The notes under the pieces are model-generated. The model was not told where the DNA came from. It worked only from the letters and a program-made list of their open reading frames with translations, and searched no databases. From Mastacembelus armatus (Eukaryota; Chordata; Actinopteri; Synbranchiformes; Mastacembelidae), in NCBI RefSeq assembly GCF_900324485.2, contig NC_046650.1, positions 18,930,007 to 18,994,006 of the forward strand: a DNA stretch of 64,000 nucleotides, read 5' to 3'. Numbering within the stretch: position 1 is the stretch's first letter; each line of letters begins with the position of its first letter. The translations under genes and the position numbers were made by a program. Of the stretch, positions 25,001-35,604 are shown piece by piece.

Positions 25001-28000
25001 GCTCAGTGAAAAATGAGATGAAACAGAAACTGGAGTTTCTTCTTCTTCTGATCTTCTCCAACACATTGAACATGAATGAAGCTGCTGATTGTAAAGTTGA
25101 GAGAACGACGACGCCGATCAGAGCAGGAACCTGTTAACATCAGCACACACACATCCACTGATTCAATGAGGAGTCTGTGACCTCTGACCTGTGACAGAGA
25201 TCCAGCTGGGTGGAGACTCTCCATGGCCCCTGATGTTACACCTGTAGACGCCTTCATCGGCCTTGGAAACATGGAGGATGGTCACGTGACCCGTAGGTCG
25301 ATCGATGATGAGGGAGCCGTGTTTATAGAAATCAGCTGGGAGGTCGGAGGATGTCTGGGTTCTACAGATCAGGGTGATGTTTTCTCCCTCCATCACAGGG
25401 AGGACAGGACTCTGCAGGATCACTGCTCCACCTCAACACAGAGACAAACTACAGCATTTCATCCATTTCCACACAGCTTCATCAATACTAACTCCACAGG
25501 CTCATCTTACCACTGACAGTGATGTTGATGCTCTGACTGGTTGCTCCCTCTCTGGACTCACACCAGTAAACTCCACTGTGCCAGGGGGTGATGTAGCTGA
25601 TGTTACAGGAAGAACCAGCTGATGTTCCCCAGTCAGGTCCACACTGAGTCCTCTGTCGTCTGGTTGTATTCCTCCTCAGGGTCCATCCAGCAGAGCTGTC
25701 GTCCTCCTCACAGCTCAGAGACAAAGAGCTCCACTGGAAGAACTGGGAGCTGCTGGGACTCAGAGTCAGACGGGCTGTTTGTGAGGGAAATTTACACCTT
25801 GACAGACATCATGTTCATGGAAGTAACAGACGATATGTCTGCTACTTCCCTGTCCTATGTTAACAAAGACTTTTGACACAGCTTTGTATTCATTAGGAAG
25901 CAGACGGAAAGTAATAGACACGCCAATTATTAGTGTGAATGCTGCTTCAGCAGAGTGACTGCTCAATCTCTCATTCACTCCCATTATAAAGGAGGTCCAC
26001 TTGTGTTCGTGAAAAACACAAATGAAGGCTGTTTCTAACTCGCCACCAATCCTTGAGTTAATGGAATATCTTCACAATAGCAGGACTGACTTAGAATGTT
26101 TTCAGTGTCAGCTGTTGTGTCTTCTCCCAGGAGGCCATATTCAGCCTTTCACAATAAAAGACTACAGTTATTTGTAAGAAGTTATTACACCTTTGGAAAG
26201 TGTAATGAATGTTGAAAATAAATTTAGGATTGTAATCTATGATCACGCGAGTCTCCTGCAACACCCTCTCCTTTCAAAATAAATATTATGGTTTTTGTAA
26301 AGTATAAGGAATATTCAAAATAAAGTTCAGATTCTAATATAAGGTCCCAGTAGTCTGCTGCAGCACTTTGTCCTTTCAAAATAAAAGCCATTTTATAGCA
26401 TTCTTTCAATATAAAAGCCCTGAAAGCCCTGAAACAGCAAGGTGACATTAAAATAGACTTTTGTAATTGGCATACAGCTGTAGGCACTGTCAGGATCCTG
26501 CCATGGACTTCCTTTGTTGGACTTTTAGTTTGAAGGATCAGACAGGATCCACTCTTTCTGTTCGTTTTACCTTGTTTTGACTTTGATTGTTTTCACCTGC
26601 GCCTCGTTTTCCTCCCTTAGTTTAAATATCCCTCCTGTTCCGTCACTTCTTTGCTGGGTTGTTTGTCGTCGCTTGCTCCTGTGTTGCTACCCTTGATGGT
26701 TCGTCCAAGCATTTTGTTCACTGGACATTCCCTGCCTTTTTGTTCCTGCCGTGTATGTGTTTCCCCTGTCTGGATTCCTGTCTGTGGAGCCCTCGTGTGT
26801 TAAGTAACCTTGTTCCTGTCTCGTGGAGTTTTCTTCTCTGTGTCTTGTGTCAGTGTTCTGTCTGTGTCTGTGTAGCCTGGTGCGTCTGTGTGAGTGACCC
26901 AGGCCGTGTTCCTTGTTTCGTGTCTGTATGTTCTGTCTGCCTGCGGTGTCCCCAGTGTGTGCGTGACCCTGGCAGTTCTGTGTGTGTCTGTTAGCGTCCC
27001 CTGTTGTGTCCCCGAGTGAGTGTGTGACCCAGGGTTGATGCCCCGTCCCGAGTTTCCTGAGTGAGTCTGTGTCCCCCGTGAGTGTGTGACCAGACCCTCT
27101 TCTGAGTCCCCTGTTTGAGTGTGTGGGACCCCCGTGTTCAGTGTATTCCCGAGTTGTGTGTTCGTGTGTTGTTTCCCAAGTTCCGTGTTGTCTGGTGTTA
27201 ACCCCTTGTTCTCTCCTAACCCGAGCCTTTGTTCAGTATTTCTGTTAATAAAACCCTGTCTGCACTGAGTACCGATCCTGTGAGCGTTTTTGGTCCTTTA
27301 AAAACAAGAACCTTCGGGTTCTGACAGGCACCAACTTTTCCCTTTCAGCCTTTTTACCACTGCACATTTGTTTATTCTTTATTCATACTGCTTCATTTCT
27401 TCCTTTTTTTTCAGTCTGTCCTTTCTTCTTCTCCTCTTTCTCTCAGAAAACCGTCCTTCAAATATTCCTGGTTTAGCTACACAGGCTTTACCTTCTGTAT
27501 TTTTCAGCAATATTAATTGGTTTTTAAACTATACATTCTTTCTGTCTATACAGTCTTTCTGCAATTTCATTTTTTTGCCGTTTCATTCTTTAACTCGTCA
27601 TGTTTAATTCCTTTAGTTATTCCATCCTTCACTACAGCGTCTTCTTTTATATTAGTATAACACTTCTTTCTTTAGCAATTGAAAGCCAATTTATTTCTAC
27701 TTCATTATATCATTCTCTTTTCACCTTTTTCAGCAATTTTGAGTAGTTTTTAATTTAAACAAGTTAAGCTTCCAACTCCAGTTTTACATTTCAGCTTCTA
27801 GGATTCTTCAGGATTGCTTTTCAGCATTCACACGCATCTTCCGCAGGGAATGCAATTTTCTAGTTATGTATGCCATCCTGCCAGCATGACTTACGTGAGT
27901 GACTGATGTGTAAATTAATGCTGTTCAACTAATATAAAAGCTGATCACTTTCTGTGTTTGTGGTCAGTTGGTATTGACTCGTCCAGCAGAACGTATGTTC

Positions 28001-29459
28001 TGTTGTGACTCTGTTCCTTCACCTATTAAATTTGCCATCCTTTGACCTGAGATTTGCCTCCAAGTGCCTTTTTGCCATGACACTGTTCAATCCAATGTAA
28101 ATTTGGGTAAAACAAAGAAAAGGTCTAAAAAAAACTTTAGTCTCTTAGTTCCTGCAGCAGAAAAAGTGTTTTAAAGCTGCAGCTGCTGAGTGAAGATCTT
28201 CATGTGTGTTTGGTGGATCAGACAGTTTCTCACAGCAGCGACTCTCCATCAGCTCAGAGTCAAAATTTAAGACTGAATGTAAAGTAATAGACAGTTTTTC
28301 TCCCCAACATCATCAGACAACAACAGGTTTTACAGACCAGGGTCAGACCAGGATCAGGGCTCTGACAGACTATCAGGACCAGCTGTCTGACCTCCATGTG
28401 TAAAGTCAGATGATCAGAGAAGCTCACTGACCTTGGTCTGTTGTGCAGCTCAGCACTGACAGCAAAGCTGCAGAGAAATGAGAGTCAGGTCAGTGTGAGG
28501 TTTAACATGGAGCAGAGACACAACTTTAACAATCACACACCAGATAAATAATAATAGTAATAATATTTACTATTTAATATTTATTTTTAATATTTACTGT
28601 AATTTATTAAAGTGTAAAGGTACAGAGGCTGATAATGGTCTTTCCTGTAATTATTTGTCTTAATGTTGTTACTGAGATTATGAGTCTTTTATTATTTTCA
28701 TGTGACAAAACAAATGCACAGAGTGAAGGATCAATGACTGATCAATGTATCAGATTGAAAGAAAGTGTCTTTATCAATAATATTTAGATCAGTCCTGGTC
28801 CAGTGAACCAGACACTCAGTTCTCTCTAATTATCCTCATCTCAAGGAAACAAAAGAAACTTTATTAGAATTTATTTTGTAATTTGACCTTTTGTTTTAAC
28901 AAGATAACTGACATTTTCTCAACATATTGACATTATAAAAGTAACTGGAAACAATAGTGACCTGAACGGAAGAACAGATTTGACATGTAATGACACTCGG
29001 ATCAAAGAACTAATACAAAAATACTAAAACAGTAATCAATAAAACCTGATCCAGTCTAAGGTCTGACTGACACCAACATCCAACAGTCCTTTAATTCTTT
29101 CTCACAGATCAGTGTTAGTTTAACAGATTATTTGTTGATATTGATCATCAATGATCTGAACCATATTGATCTATTGATTTGGATCAAGGTCTATGTTCCA
29201 GGTGAAGTCTCAGCTTCTCACTGATCAATATTTCATGGACCGATGAGGGTTTTTCTGGCTGTTTGTTGTATTTCCCTCCAAACTAAAGTGGCTGTGTATT
29301 TTCTTTCAGCTGCCTGATCTTAAACCTCCCTCGGTTCGGTCCTGGCCTTTCATTAGTATCTGACTACAGTCCTACTGAGCTGCTCTAAAACAGAAGCTGG
29401 ATCATTCAGACCAACAGACTGTACTTACAGAGCAGCAGCTGCAGAGACGTTTGGTCCAT
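21948..29459 (-). CDS. Fc-receptor-like protein with ITIM tail (inhibitory type)
   Basis: Nine minus-strand exons: 29459-29429, 28467-28432, 25774-25511, 25431-25189, 24939-24790, 24625-24536, 23779-23687, 22793-22707 and 21991-21948. They sum to 1038 nt (345 residues) with matching phases. The signal peptide is split over two exons ([18 protein letters not shown]). Ig domain 1 spans about 23-110 and Ig domain 2 about 111-191, followed by a proline-rich stalk and a membrane segment at about 209-229 ([11 protein letters not shown]). The tail of about 115 residues carries ITIM-type motifs ITYSEV (Tyr254), VTYGQI (Tyr289), VTYGQI (Tyr320) and VVYSSL (Tyr341), plus two PVYSAV sites (Tyr279, Tyr310). 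Such motifs recruit SHP-type phosphatases in known inhibitory receptors. The exons with Tyr279/289 and Tyr310/320 are duplicates. Domain 2 matches the short-tailed paralogue residue for residue. Confidence 0.87.
21994..22025. repeat. (AC)n at the last acceptor of the ITIM receptor gene
   Basis: Read on the minus strand, a (GT)n run leads directly into the cag acceptor of the final coding exon. Confidence 0.9.
23820..23945. repeat. short CTG/ACT-rich minisatellite
   Basis: About four imperfect copies of a roughly 30-base unit (tactactactgtctgtactg core) in the intron between coding exons 6 and 7 of the ITIM receptor gene. Confidence 0.8.
26180..26420. repeat. degenerate roughly 100-bp repeats
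   Basis: The phrase cctttcaaaataaa recurs at about 26270 and 26372, each followed by related sequence; a related cctttcacaataaaag sits just upstream near 26143. The tract lies in intron 2 of the ITIM receptor gene. The class is unknown. Confidence 0.5.
26488..27326 (+). mobile_element. solo LTR of an LTR retroelement
   Basis: An 839-base segment starts TGTCAGGATCC and ends GGTTCTGACA, that is TG...CA with short inverted ends. It is flanked on both sides by the 5-bp duplication ggcac (26483-26487 and 27327-27331). An AATAAA poly(A) signal near 27246 lies close to the right end, as in an LTR R region. No internal coding region is present, so it is a solo LTR left by recombination. The superfamily cannot be set from an LTR alone; Ty3/Gypsy-like or endogenous retrovirus are both possible. 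The perfect flanking duplication argues for a fairly recent insertion. It lies in intron 2 of the ITIM receptor gene, antisense to it. Confidence 0.8.
27332..28430. other. T-rich intronic sequence
   Basis: The remaining part of intron 2 of the ITIM receptor gene up to its second exon. It is pyrimidine-rich up to about 27800. A segment near 28000-28080 resembles the 3' end of another retroelement, but no partner end was found. Confidence 0.35.
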
Positions 29460-29727
29460 GGCCCCACTGATGCTATGAGACCAGCCTGAGTCTGGTCTCA
29501 GCAGTTAATCCCACTTCCTTCTTCTGTAGCTGACGACGGTGGCCTGTAGTTCTTGATGGGGTTGGTTTATAGCAGCAGCAGCAGCAGACGCCGCCTTCAC
29601 TTTATATCATTACTACTTTATTTATATCTAGTAATGATATAGTCAATACGTGAGAGAAGACTTTCAGCTGTAAGTTAAGGGGTTTGACAAAAGTGTAACA
29701 TGAACATTTAGGAGTCACAGCCATTTT

Positions 29728-30855
29728 ATACACATAACTCAATAAATACTACTAATACTACATCAATACTATATACAATACCAGAACGCAAGAAAGACGA
29801 CGAAGACGACAGCAAGACTAGGACAAGACACATAACGCAAGAAAGACGACGAAGACGACAGCAAGACGAGAGACAAGACACAGAACGCAAGAAAGACGGC
29901 GAAGACGACAGCAAGACGATAGACAAGACACAGAACGCAGAAAGACGACTAGACGACAGCAGACGAGAGACAAGACACACGAACGCAAGATAAGACGGCG
30001 AAGACGACATCAAGACGAGAGACAAGACACAGAAGAAAGACTATACGACGACCACGAGAGAGACAAGACACAGAACGCAAGAACAGACGACGAAGACGAC
30101 AGCAGACGAGAGACAATACACAGAACGCAAGAATACGAAGACTACAGCAAGACGAGAGACAAGACACAGAACGCAATAAATAGCTAAGACGACAGCACAG
30201 ATACTAGAGACAATACACAGATACGCAAGAAATACGACGAAGACGACATCTACAACAATACACAACAATAACGCAAGAATACTACTAATACGACAGCAAT
30301 ACATAGATACAATACACATAACTCAATAAATACTACTAATACTACATCAATACTATATACAATACACATAACTCAATAAATACTGCTAATACTACATCAA
30401 TACTATATACAATACACATACTCAATAAATACTACTAATACTACATCAATACTATATACAATACACATAACTCAATAAATACTACTAATACTACATCAAT
30501 ACTATATACAATACACATAACTCAATAAATACTGCTAATACTACATCAATACTATATACAATACACATAACTCAATAAATACTACTAATACTACATCAAT
30601 ACTATATACAATACACATAACTCAATAAATACTACTAATACTACATCAATACTATATACAATACACATAACTCAATAAATACTGCTAATACTACATCAAT
30701 ACTATATACAATACACATACTCAATAAATACTACTAATACTACATCAATACTATATACAATACACATAACTCAATAAATACTACTAATACTACATCAATA
30801 CTATATACAATACACATAACTCAAGAAATACTACTAATACTACATCAATACTATA
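29728..30855. repeat. 50-bp minisatellite with T-form and G-form units
   Basis: About 22 copies of a 50-base unit. Most copies (29728-29780 and about 30310-30855) consist almost only of A, C and T. The block at about 29781-30180 has units of A, C and G only, with few exceptions. The two unit types align base for base, and every T of one is a G in the other (14 positions; for example aatacacata against aagacacaga). A and C never differ. At about 30180-30310 the copies are mixed. The array lies between the divergent ITIM receptor and V-set genes. Confidence 0.93.
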
Positions 30856-31107
30856 TATGTATATAAGTTATGTCTGTGTGTTTGATGTATGTCGCATGTC
30901 TCTGACGTCATGTGGTAAAACAACTCTTCTTCCGGGTGGAGGTGGTTCAGGGTTACTGCTTCACAGTTTTTTGGAAACAGGTGAAATCCAGCTTTAAATA
31001 TTATATTTAGGTTTGTTTACAGTAAAGCTCAGTAAATACCAGCGTCCTTGGAAATAACTCCAAGTACCGTAACTGTCCTTCAACAGGAACCGACGCCAGA
31101 AGAGAAA

Positions 31108-33167
31108 ATGTTCGATAACAAACCTGCGTCACTGCTGAGTCTTTGTTTCCTGGTCTGTGTGACTGAAGGTGAGTCCTGTTTCTGGACTGGTTTTCAACTG
31201 AAGACTGAGTCAGTTCATTGAAACGTTGTTATTGTTGTTGTGGACTCTGAGCTGTTGTTGCTGCGACACTCCCCTTCGATGATGACGCAGCCGATTGTTT
31301 TATCGTTTCTACGACAGCAGGACGTCCCACAAACAAACAGACAAACAAACTATATCATGTCCATGCGAGAAGACAAAGTAATTTGACTGAGCTCTGCCAA
31401 TTCTGCCAAGAGATGGAAGTGTAGAAGGACCATTTAACCAAATATTGAGTTTACTAAAGTGTTACAGAATTAATAATCAATGTGAGTTTATATGGTTGAC
31501 TCTGTGTTGATATGAGGAAAATACAAAATTAAGTCCCACACGTTTCTGTTTGTATTAAAGTCAGTCAGTCTTCCTGAGTGTATGTAGATGTTGTGTATCT
31601 AACTGGAAGAACACACTTGAGTCAGAGCGTCTGGATTGAGCAACAGCTTTACCTTTTCCCATCATGCCTCAGTACCCTGAGCTAAGGAGCTCCCATAGGT
31701 TCAAATAGAAAAACTGCAAACATAATGTATCACAGTCGACTTCCGACCTCAGCTGCACTGTAATAACCATCAATCAATGCTGTCTGTGCTGATTGATGGT
31801 TAACAATGATGTTAGCTTTGTTCCTCACTGGACGCTGTGAACCATAAGCATGTCTGAAGAAGGGAAATGTCTGTAGGACCAGGACTAAAGATGACCCTGA
31901 TAATGCTGCTCAGGTTTGAATTAATTTCTCCAGCATGTGTCGTCCCAAAACATGATCAAATATCAAAATAAGAAGCGTTTGCTAGTTTATAGAAGACTCA
32001 ATAAGAGTCAGAGGTTTGAGTTTCCAGTGTTGATTCTTTGTGAAGCTTCAGTCTGTGGCTCCTGCAGCTGCTGCTCAGATGTTGTACTGACAGTTAGTCT
32101 GTAGCTGGTCTGTAGCTGGTCTGTAGCTGGTTAATGTGTGAGTCACCTACTGTGGAAAAATACTTCTGTCCAAACTGTCACTGATGTTTGCTTCTCTCTT
32201 CTGTTTCTAGAACCTCAGGAGCTGAAAGTTCATCCTGGACAAGATGCTGTTCTACAGTGTCTGACTCCCAAACCCACCTCCCCCAGTCTTCTACTGTGGG
32301 TCAGACCTGATCTGGAGTCAGGTGGTTATGTGTATTTCAGACGAGGGACGAAACCAAGTCACTGGCATCCATCCTATGATGGTCGAGTGGAGCTGAAGGA
32401 TCCAGAGATGAAGGACGGAGACATCTCAGTCATGCTGAAGAACGTCACCTTTACTGACAGCGGGAGATATGAGTGTCAGACTGGAGATGGCTCTACAGAA
32501 GATGGACCTAGACTGATCTGCACCATCATCCTGAAGGTTGAACACTCAGGTGAGTGTGTGGACGTCTCTGTGTCCCTGCAGCTCCAGTCAGCTGGTTCCT
32601 GAGCTGGGTCTGGCTCTGTCCCTTCAGGAGACAGTGAAGATCTTTCAGGCCCCTCTGGGCCCCAGACATGTTCCTGCTGACTGACATGAAACCATCAAAT
32701 TCTTTAAGCGTACAAAAAAAAAAACTAGGTGGGTAACTGGGTGCGGACTTTACAGTTTGGTTCCCAAACATAAGGATATTCTGGTTTCATCAATTATCAA
32801 AAACATTTTTTTTCTTGTTTTACACAAAAAGTCAAATTGGACACTGAGCTGGTAAAAAGAACCTGCTGCTGGATGATCAATAAACTGATCAGCAGGTTAG
32901 TCAGTAATGGAGATAACTGACCAGATGTTGTTGATGAGACTTTGTAGAAAACAGCTGGATGAGTGATGTGGTCAAAGTGCAGGAGATAATGTCTGACAGG
33001 AGTTTGTTCTGTTCTTCAGTCATCACCTACCTGACACCTCACACCTGTTCTCTCCTGCAGGTCACAGTGGTGGACACAAGGATGGAGGAGACACTCATCG
33101 TCATGTTGGACTGACAGGGGGTCTGCTGATCTTCTGGCTGCTGCTGCTGCTGTATTTATTTATGTAA
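31108..33167 (+). CDS. single V-set membrane protein (pair B)
   Basis: Exons 31108-31168, 32211-32549 and 33061-33167 sum to 507 nt (168 residues). The signal peptide is MFDNKPASLLSLCFLVCVTE. The V-set domain spans about residues 21-133 with the full set of strands: VLQCLTPK, LLLWVRPD, GYVYFRRGTK, RVELKDPEMK and SGRYECQTG. The membrane segment (GGLLIFWLLLLLYLF) reaches the stop, leaving almost no cytoplasmic tail. The DNA after the stop still resembles the tail-coding exon of the pair A gene, so the tail was lost by an earlier stop. From 31455 to about 34160 the locus is a duplicate of 17038 to about 19720, introns included. The first exon and promoter are not similar to those of the pair A gene. 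No ligand or function can be named. Confidence 0.83.
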
Positions 33168-34900
33168 AACATTGAAAAAGATCCCAAGAGCAGATTCCAG
33201 TCCAGCAGCCTGTTGATGGAAAAAGAACCAACATCTGGTGTGAAACCTGATTCCTAAATAGAACATTGACTGTATGAATGTGTCGCTTTAACTGGATGCA
33301 CTTCCAAATCTTAAATTGTGAGTTGTGCTGGGACCACCCTCTAAAGTTTACTGAACCAAAGATGACACAAACCCTTACTGGACATAAGTGCCTTGCTCAT
33401 GCCCGGGACAGTCTTTCTGTTTGGTACGGGTTAAAGGGAGGAAAAGTAAAATAGTTCTCAATTAGTCTGTCAAAATTATAAAAGAGCTGCACTGCACACA
33501 TTATTTTCTTACTGTTTTTACTTTTTTATTTTGTTGAAGGGAACATGTTTATAGTGACCAAACTTTATATCTTATTATTGATTAGAGACCAGTGAAGTGT
33601 TTTAATGGAAAACCTCTAATGACCTGAGCCAAGTACTAAACAACTAAACACAAGCTCTGAGTTAATAACATTCCTCCTCAGGTACCAGTCAGCTCATCAC
33701 CAGCACAAGTTCTCAGGTTTATTTATTTTATTTTATTTTGACCTTAAGCCCCTGAATGTACCACTCCAAGTATTAGTATGTTATTAATCCTGAAACAAAC
33801 ACTAACCTAACATGATATTTATATATGTAGCAATGTCTGAATGTGTCTGAGTCTTTGTTCCTGCTACATCAGCTGCAGTTTTCATCACTGTCACTTTATA
33901 TTATGTCCTATGAAGCTGATTTGTCTTTATCAATGTTAGTCTGTGATCTCAGAACCATTCATGCCCATTATCATAACCAGTATCACAAGCAGGTACTTGA
34001 AAAACTACAAGCAACAACTATTTTCATTGTGTGATCTTTGCTGTAATATTCTTGTTGTTGTACAGATGTTTATGTGAACCAAGAAACTGAATGTGCCTTA
34101 ATGTGTTTTACTGCCAAAGGGAACTGGAACCACAGTAACAGCTGGATGTGAACTCCAGAATTAAATGGGTGCTTATCAGAGAAACTGGGAAAATGATCCA
34201 GGAGCAGATAGAAGTCATTTTCTGCTGCTGTGTCGGAAAACTTTCTGAACCACTGACTGTTGTTTTTACTTGGTGCTCCTCAATAAAATGATGAACCTCT
34301 ATGTCTGTGGTCGTCCTGCTTTAGACTGTTCACACACACACAAACATCATTTGTAATCTGAGTTAAATCAGTCACGTCCAGGTCTGGATCATCAGCTGGT
34401 CCAAGTGTCCGACTGCTCCAGGTTCACCCGTCCCTGCTGTTACCCCTTTACAGCTGGTCTGAACTATTTATTTCTAGTTCTGTTGTTGAATCCACTGGTT
34501 CCATCCTGGGGGTCGGGCTCCTCCAAAGGGTCACCTGATAAATCTGACGGGTGTGAGACGAGCAGGAGGAAAAACTAAGGTCTGGTTTCACTGTTGGGGG
34601 GACGAGGTTTGGGATCTTTGCTGCACAGTTAGTGAAACTCAAGCCTCAGTTAGCGACACCTGTCACATCGGTCCAACTCAACAGGGACCTGGTCGGACCC
34701 CACTGGTTTATTTACTGTTAGTGTTGGAGCTAGTGCTGCAGCGCCCTCCACAGGAGACCAGGGTCACTGCAGGATGGAAAACTATTTGTTGGACCTTCTC
34801 AAAGTAAAACCTGCCAGGGTGTCGAGTCCAGACTGAACCACTGAGACACAAACACAGACGACGACAGGCTGTTAGAAACATTTCATCTGGACTGAGTCCG
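33168..34900. other. 3' flank of second V-set gene
   Basis: Holds the 3' untranslated region, with an AATAAA at 34282-34287, and the rest of the duplicated flank. 34300-34900 is unique sequence with no supported exon; an 84-residue open frame at 34553 lacks any domain. Confidence 0.5.
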
Positions 34901-34909
34901 TTTCTCAGT

Positions 34910-35140
34910 CTCACACAGGAATCAAGACTTTCCCTTCAGAGTCTGAGAACTGACCTGACAGGGGTCCCTGTTTCAGACTCACAGGACCAATGTCAAAGGT
35001 CACCAGATGACTATAGTGATGTGGAATAAAAAGACATAATTCAGATGCAGATCGATGAGATGTGGGACACTGAGTCCTTTCATCCTTTGCTGTCAGAGAC
35101 AAAAACAGGACTAAGAAGCAGGAACCAAAGGAACAGTCCA
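34910..35140 (+). repeat. duplicated copy of the mospd3-like gene 3' end
   Basis: The stretch from about 34960 (gtttcagactcacagg, then gactatagtgatgtg, aataaaaagaca, gagatgtgggacactgagtc) matches 12465-12600 downstream of the mospd3-like gene. Order and strand are the same, with scattered differences. No MSP-domain coding sequence accompanies it. It marks the far border of an old block duplication. Confidence 0.75.
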
Positions 35141-35158
35141 CAGGTGAGGCCTCCTCAG

Positions 35159-35245
35159 GTGATTCCACAGGCGAACAGGATGTAGGGAAAGACCAGGATC
35201 AGAAAAGTCCATTTCATCCTGGCTGGACTTTTGTTTTCTCTCTGT
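35159..35245 (-). pseudogene. possible last-exon remnant with hydrophobic end
   Basis: On the minus strand, after a possible cag acceptor near 35246, the reading is ENKSPARMKW followed by TFLILVFPYILFACGIT and a stop. It looks like the C-terminus of a small membrane or GPI-anchored protein. No upstream exon was found. It lies at the place where, in the other block, the short-tailed receptor gene ends. It may be a relic of a third minus-strand receptor gene. Confidence 0.3.
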
Positions 35246-35604
35246 CCAAACACGGAGAAATAATCAATAATAATCAATAATCACTGAGATGTCTCCGTCC
35301 TAATCATCTGAGGGTCTGATCTACAGGCGTCAGAGGAAATGACGTTTATTCCGCCATGTTGGTCCAGGGGATTGATCATGTGACTTCAATCAGCAGAAAA
35401 ACATCTTTATTCTTCTTTGGGACCAGATTTGAAAAAACCCAGTTTTCTTTGGACCCTCAGTCCGTTTGCACCTGTGGGACTGTGACGTCACGCCGGATAT
35501 AAAGACCCGGGAGGGAAAAAAACAAACCGGAAATCGAATCTCGGTGCAGCCATATATGTGAGCCCACCTGAGCAGGTGAGCGGAAGTTGGCGCTGAATTT
35601 GAAG

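Noticed and set aside
26659-26994. 111-codon plus-strand frame rich in Cys and Val
   Set aside because: It lies inside the solo LTR; LTRs of this kind do not normally encode protein.
29726-30319. Minus-strand open frames rich in Ser, Leu, Val and Cys
   Set aside because: They exist only in the G-form of the 50-bp minisatellite and disappear in the T-form.
34553-34807. 84-codon plus-strand frame downstream of the pair B V-set gene
   Set aside because: Low similarity to anything recognisable, no splice sites in phase with the neighbouring genes, and overlapping frames on the other strand.
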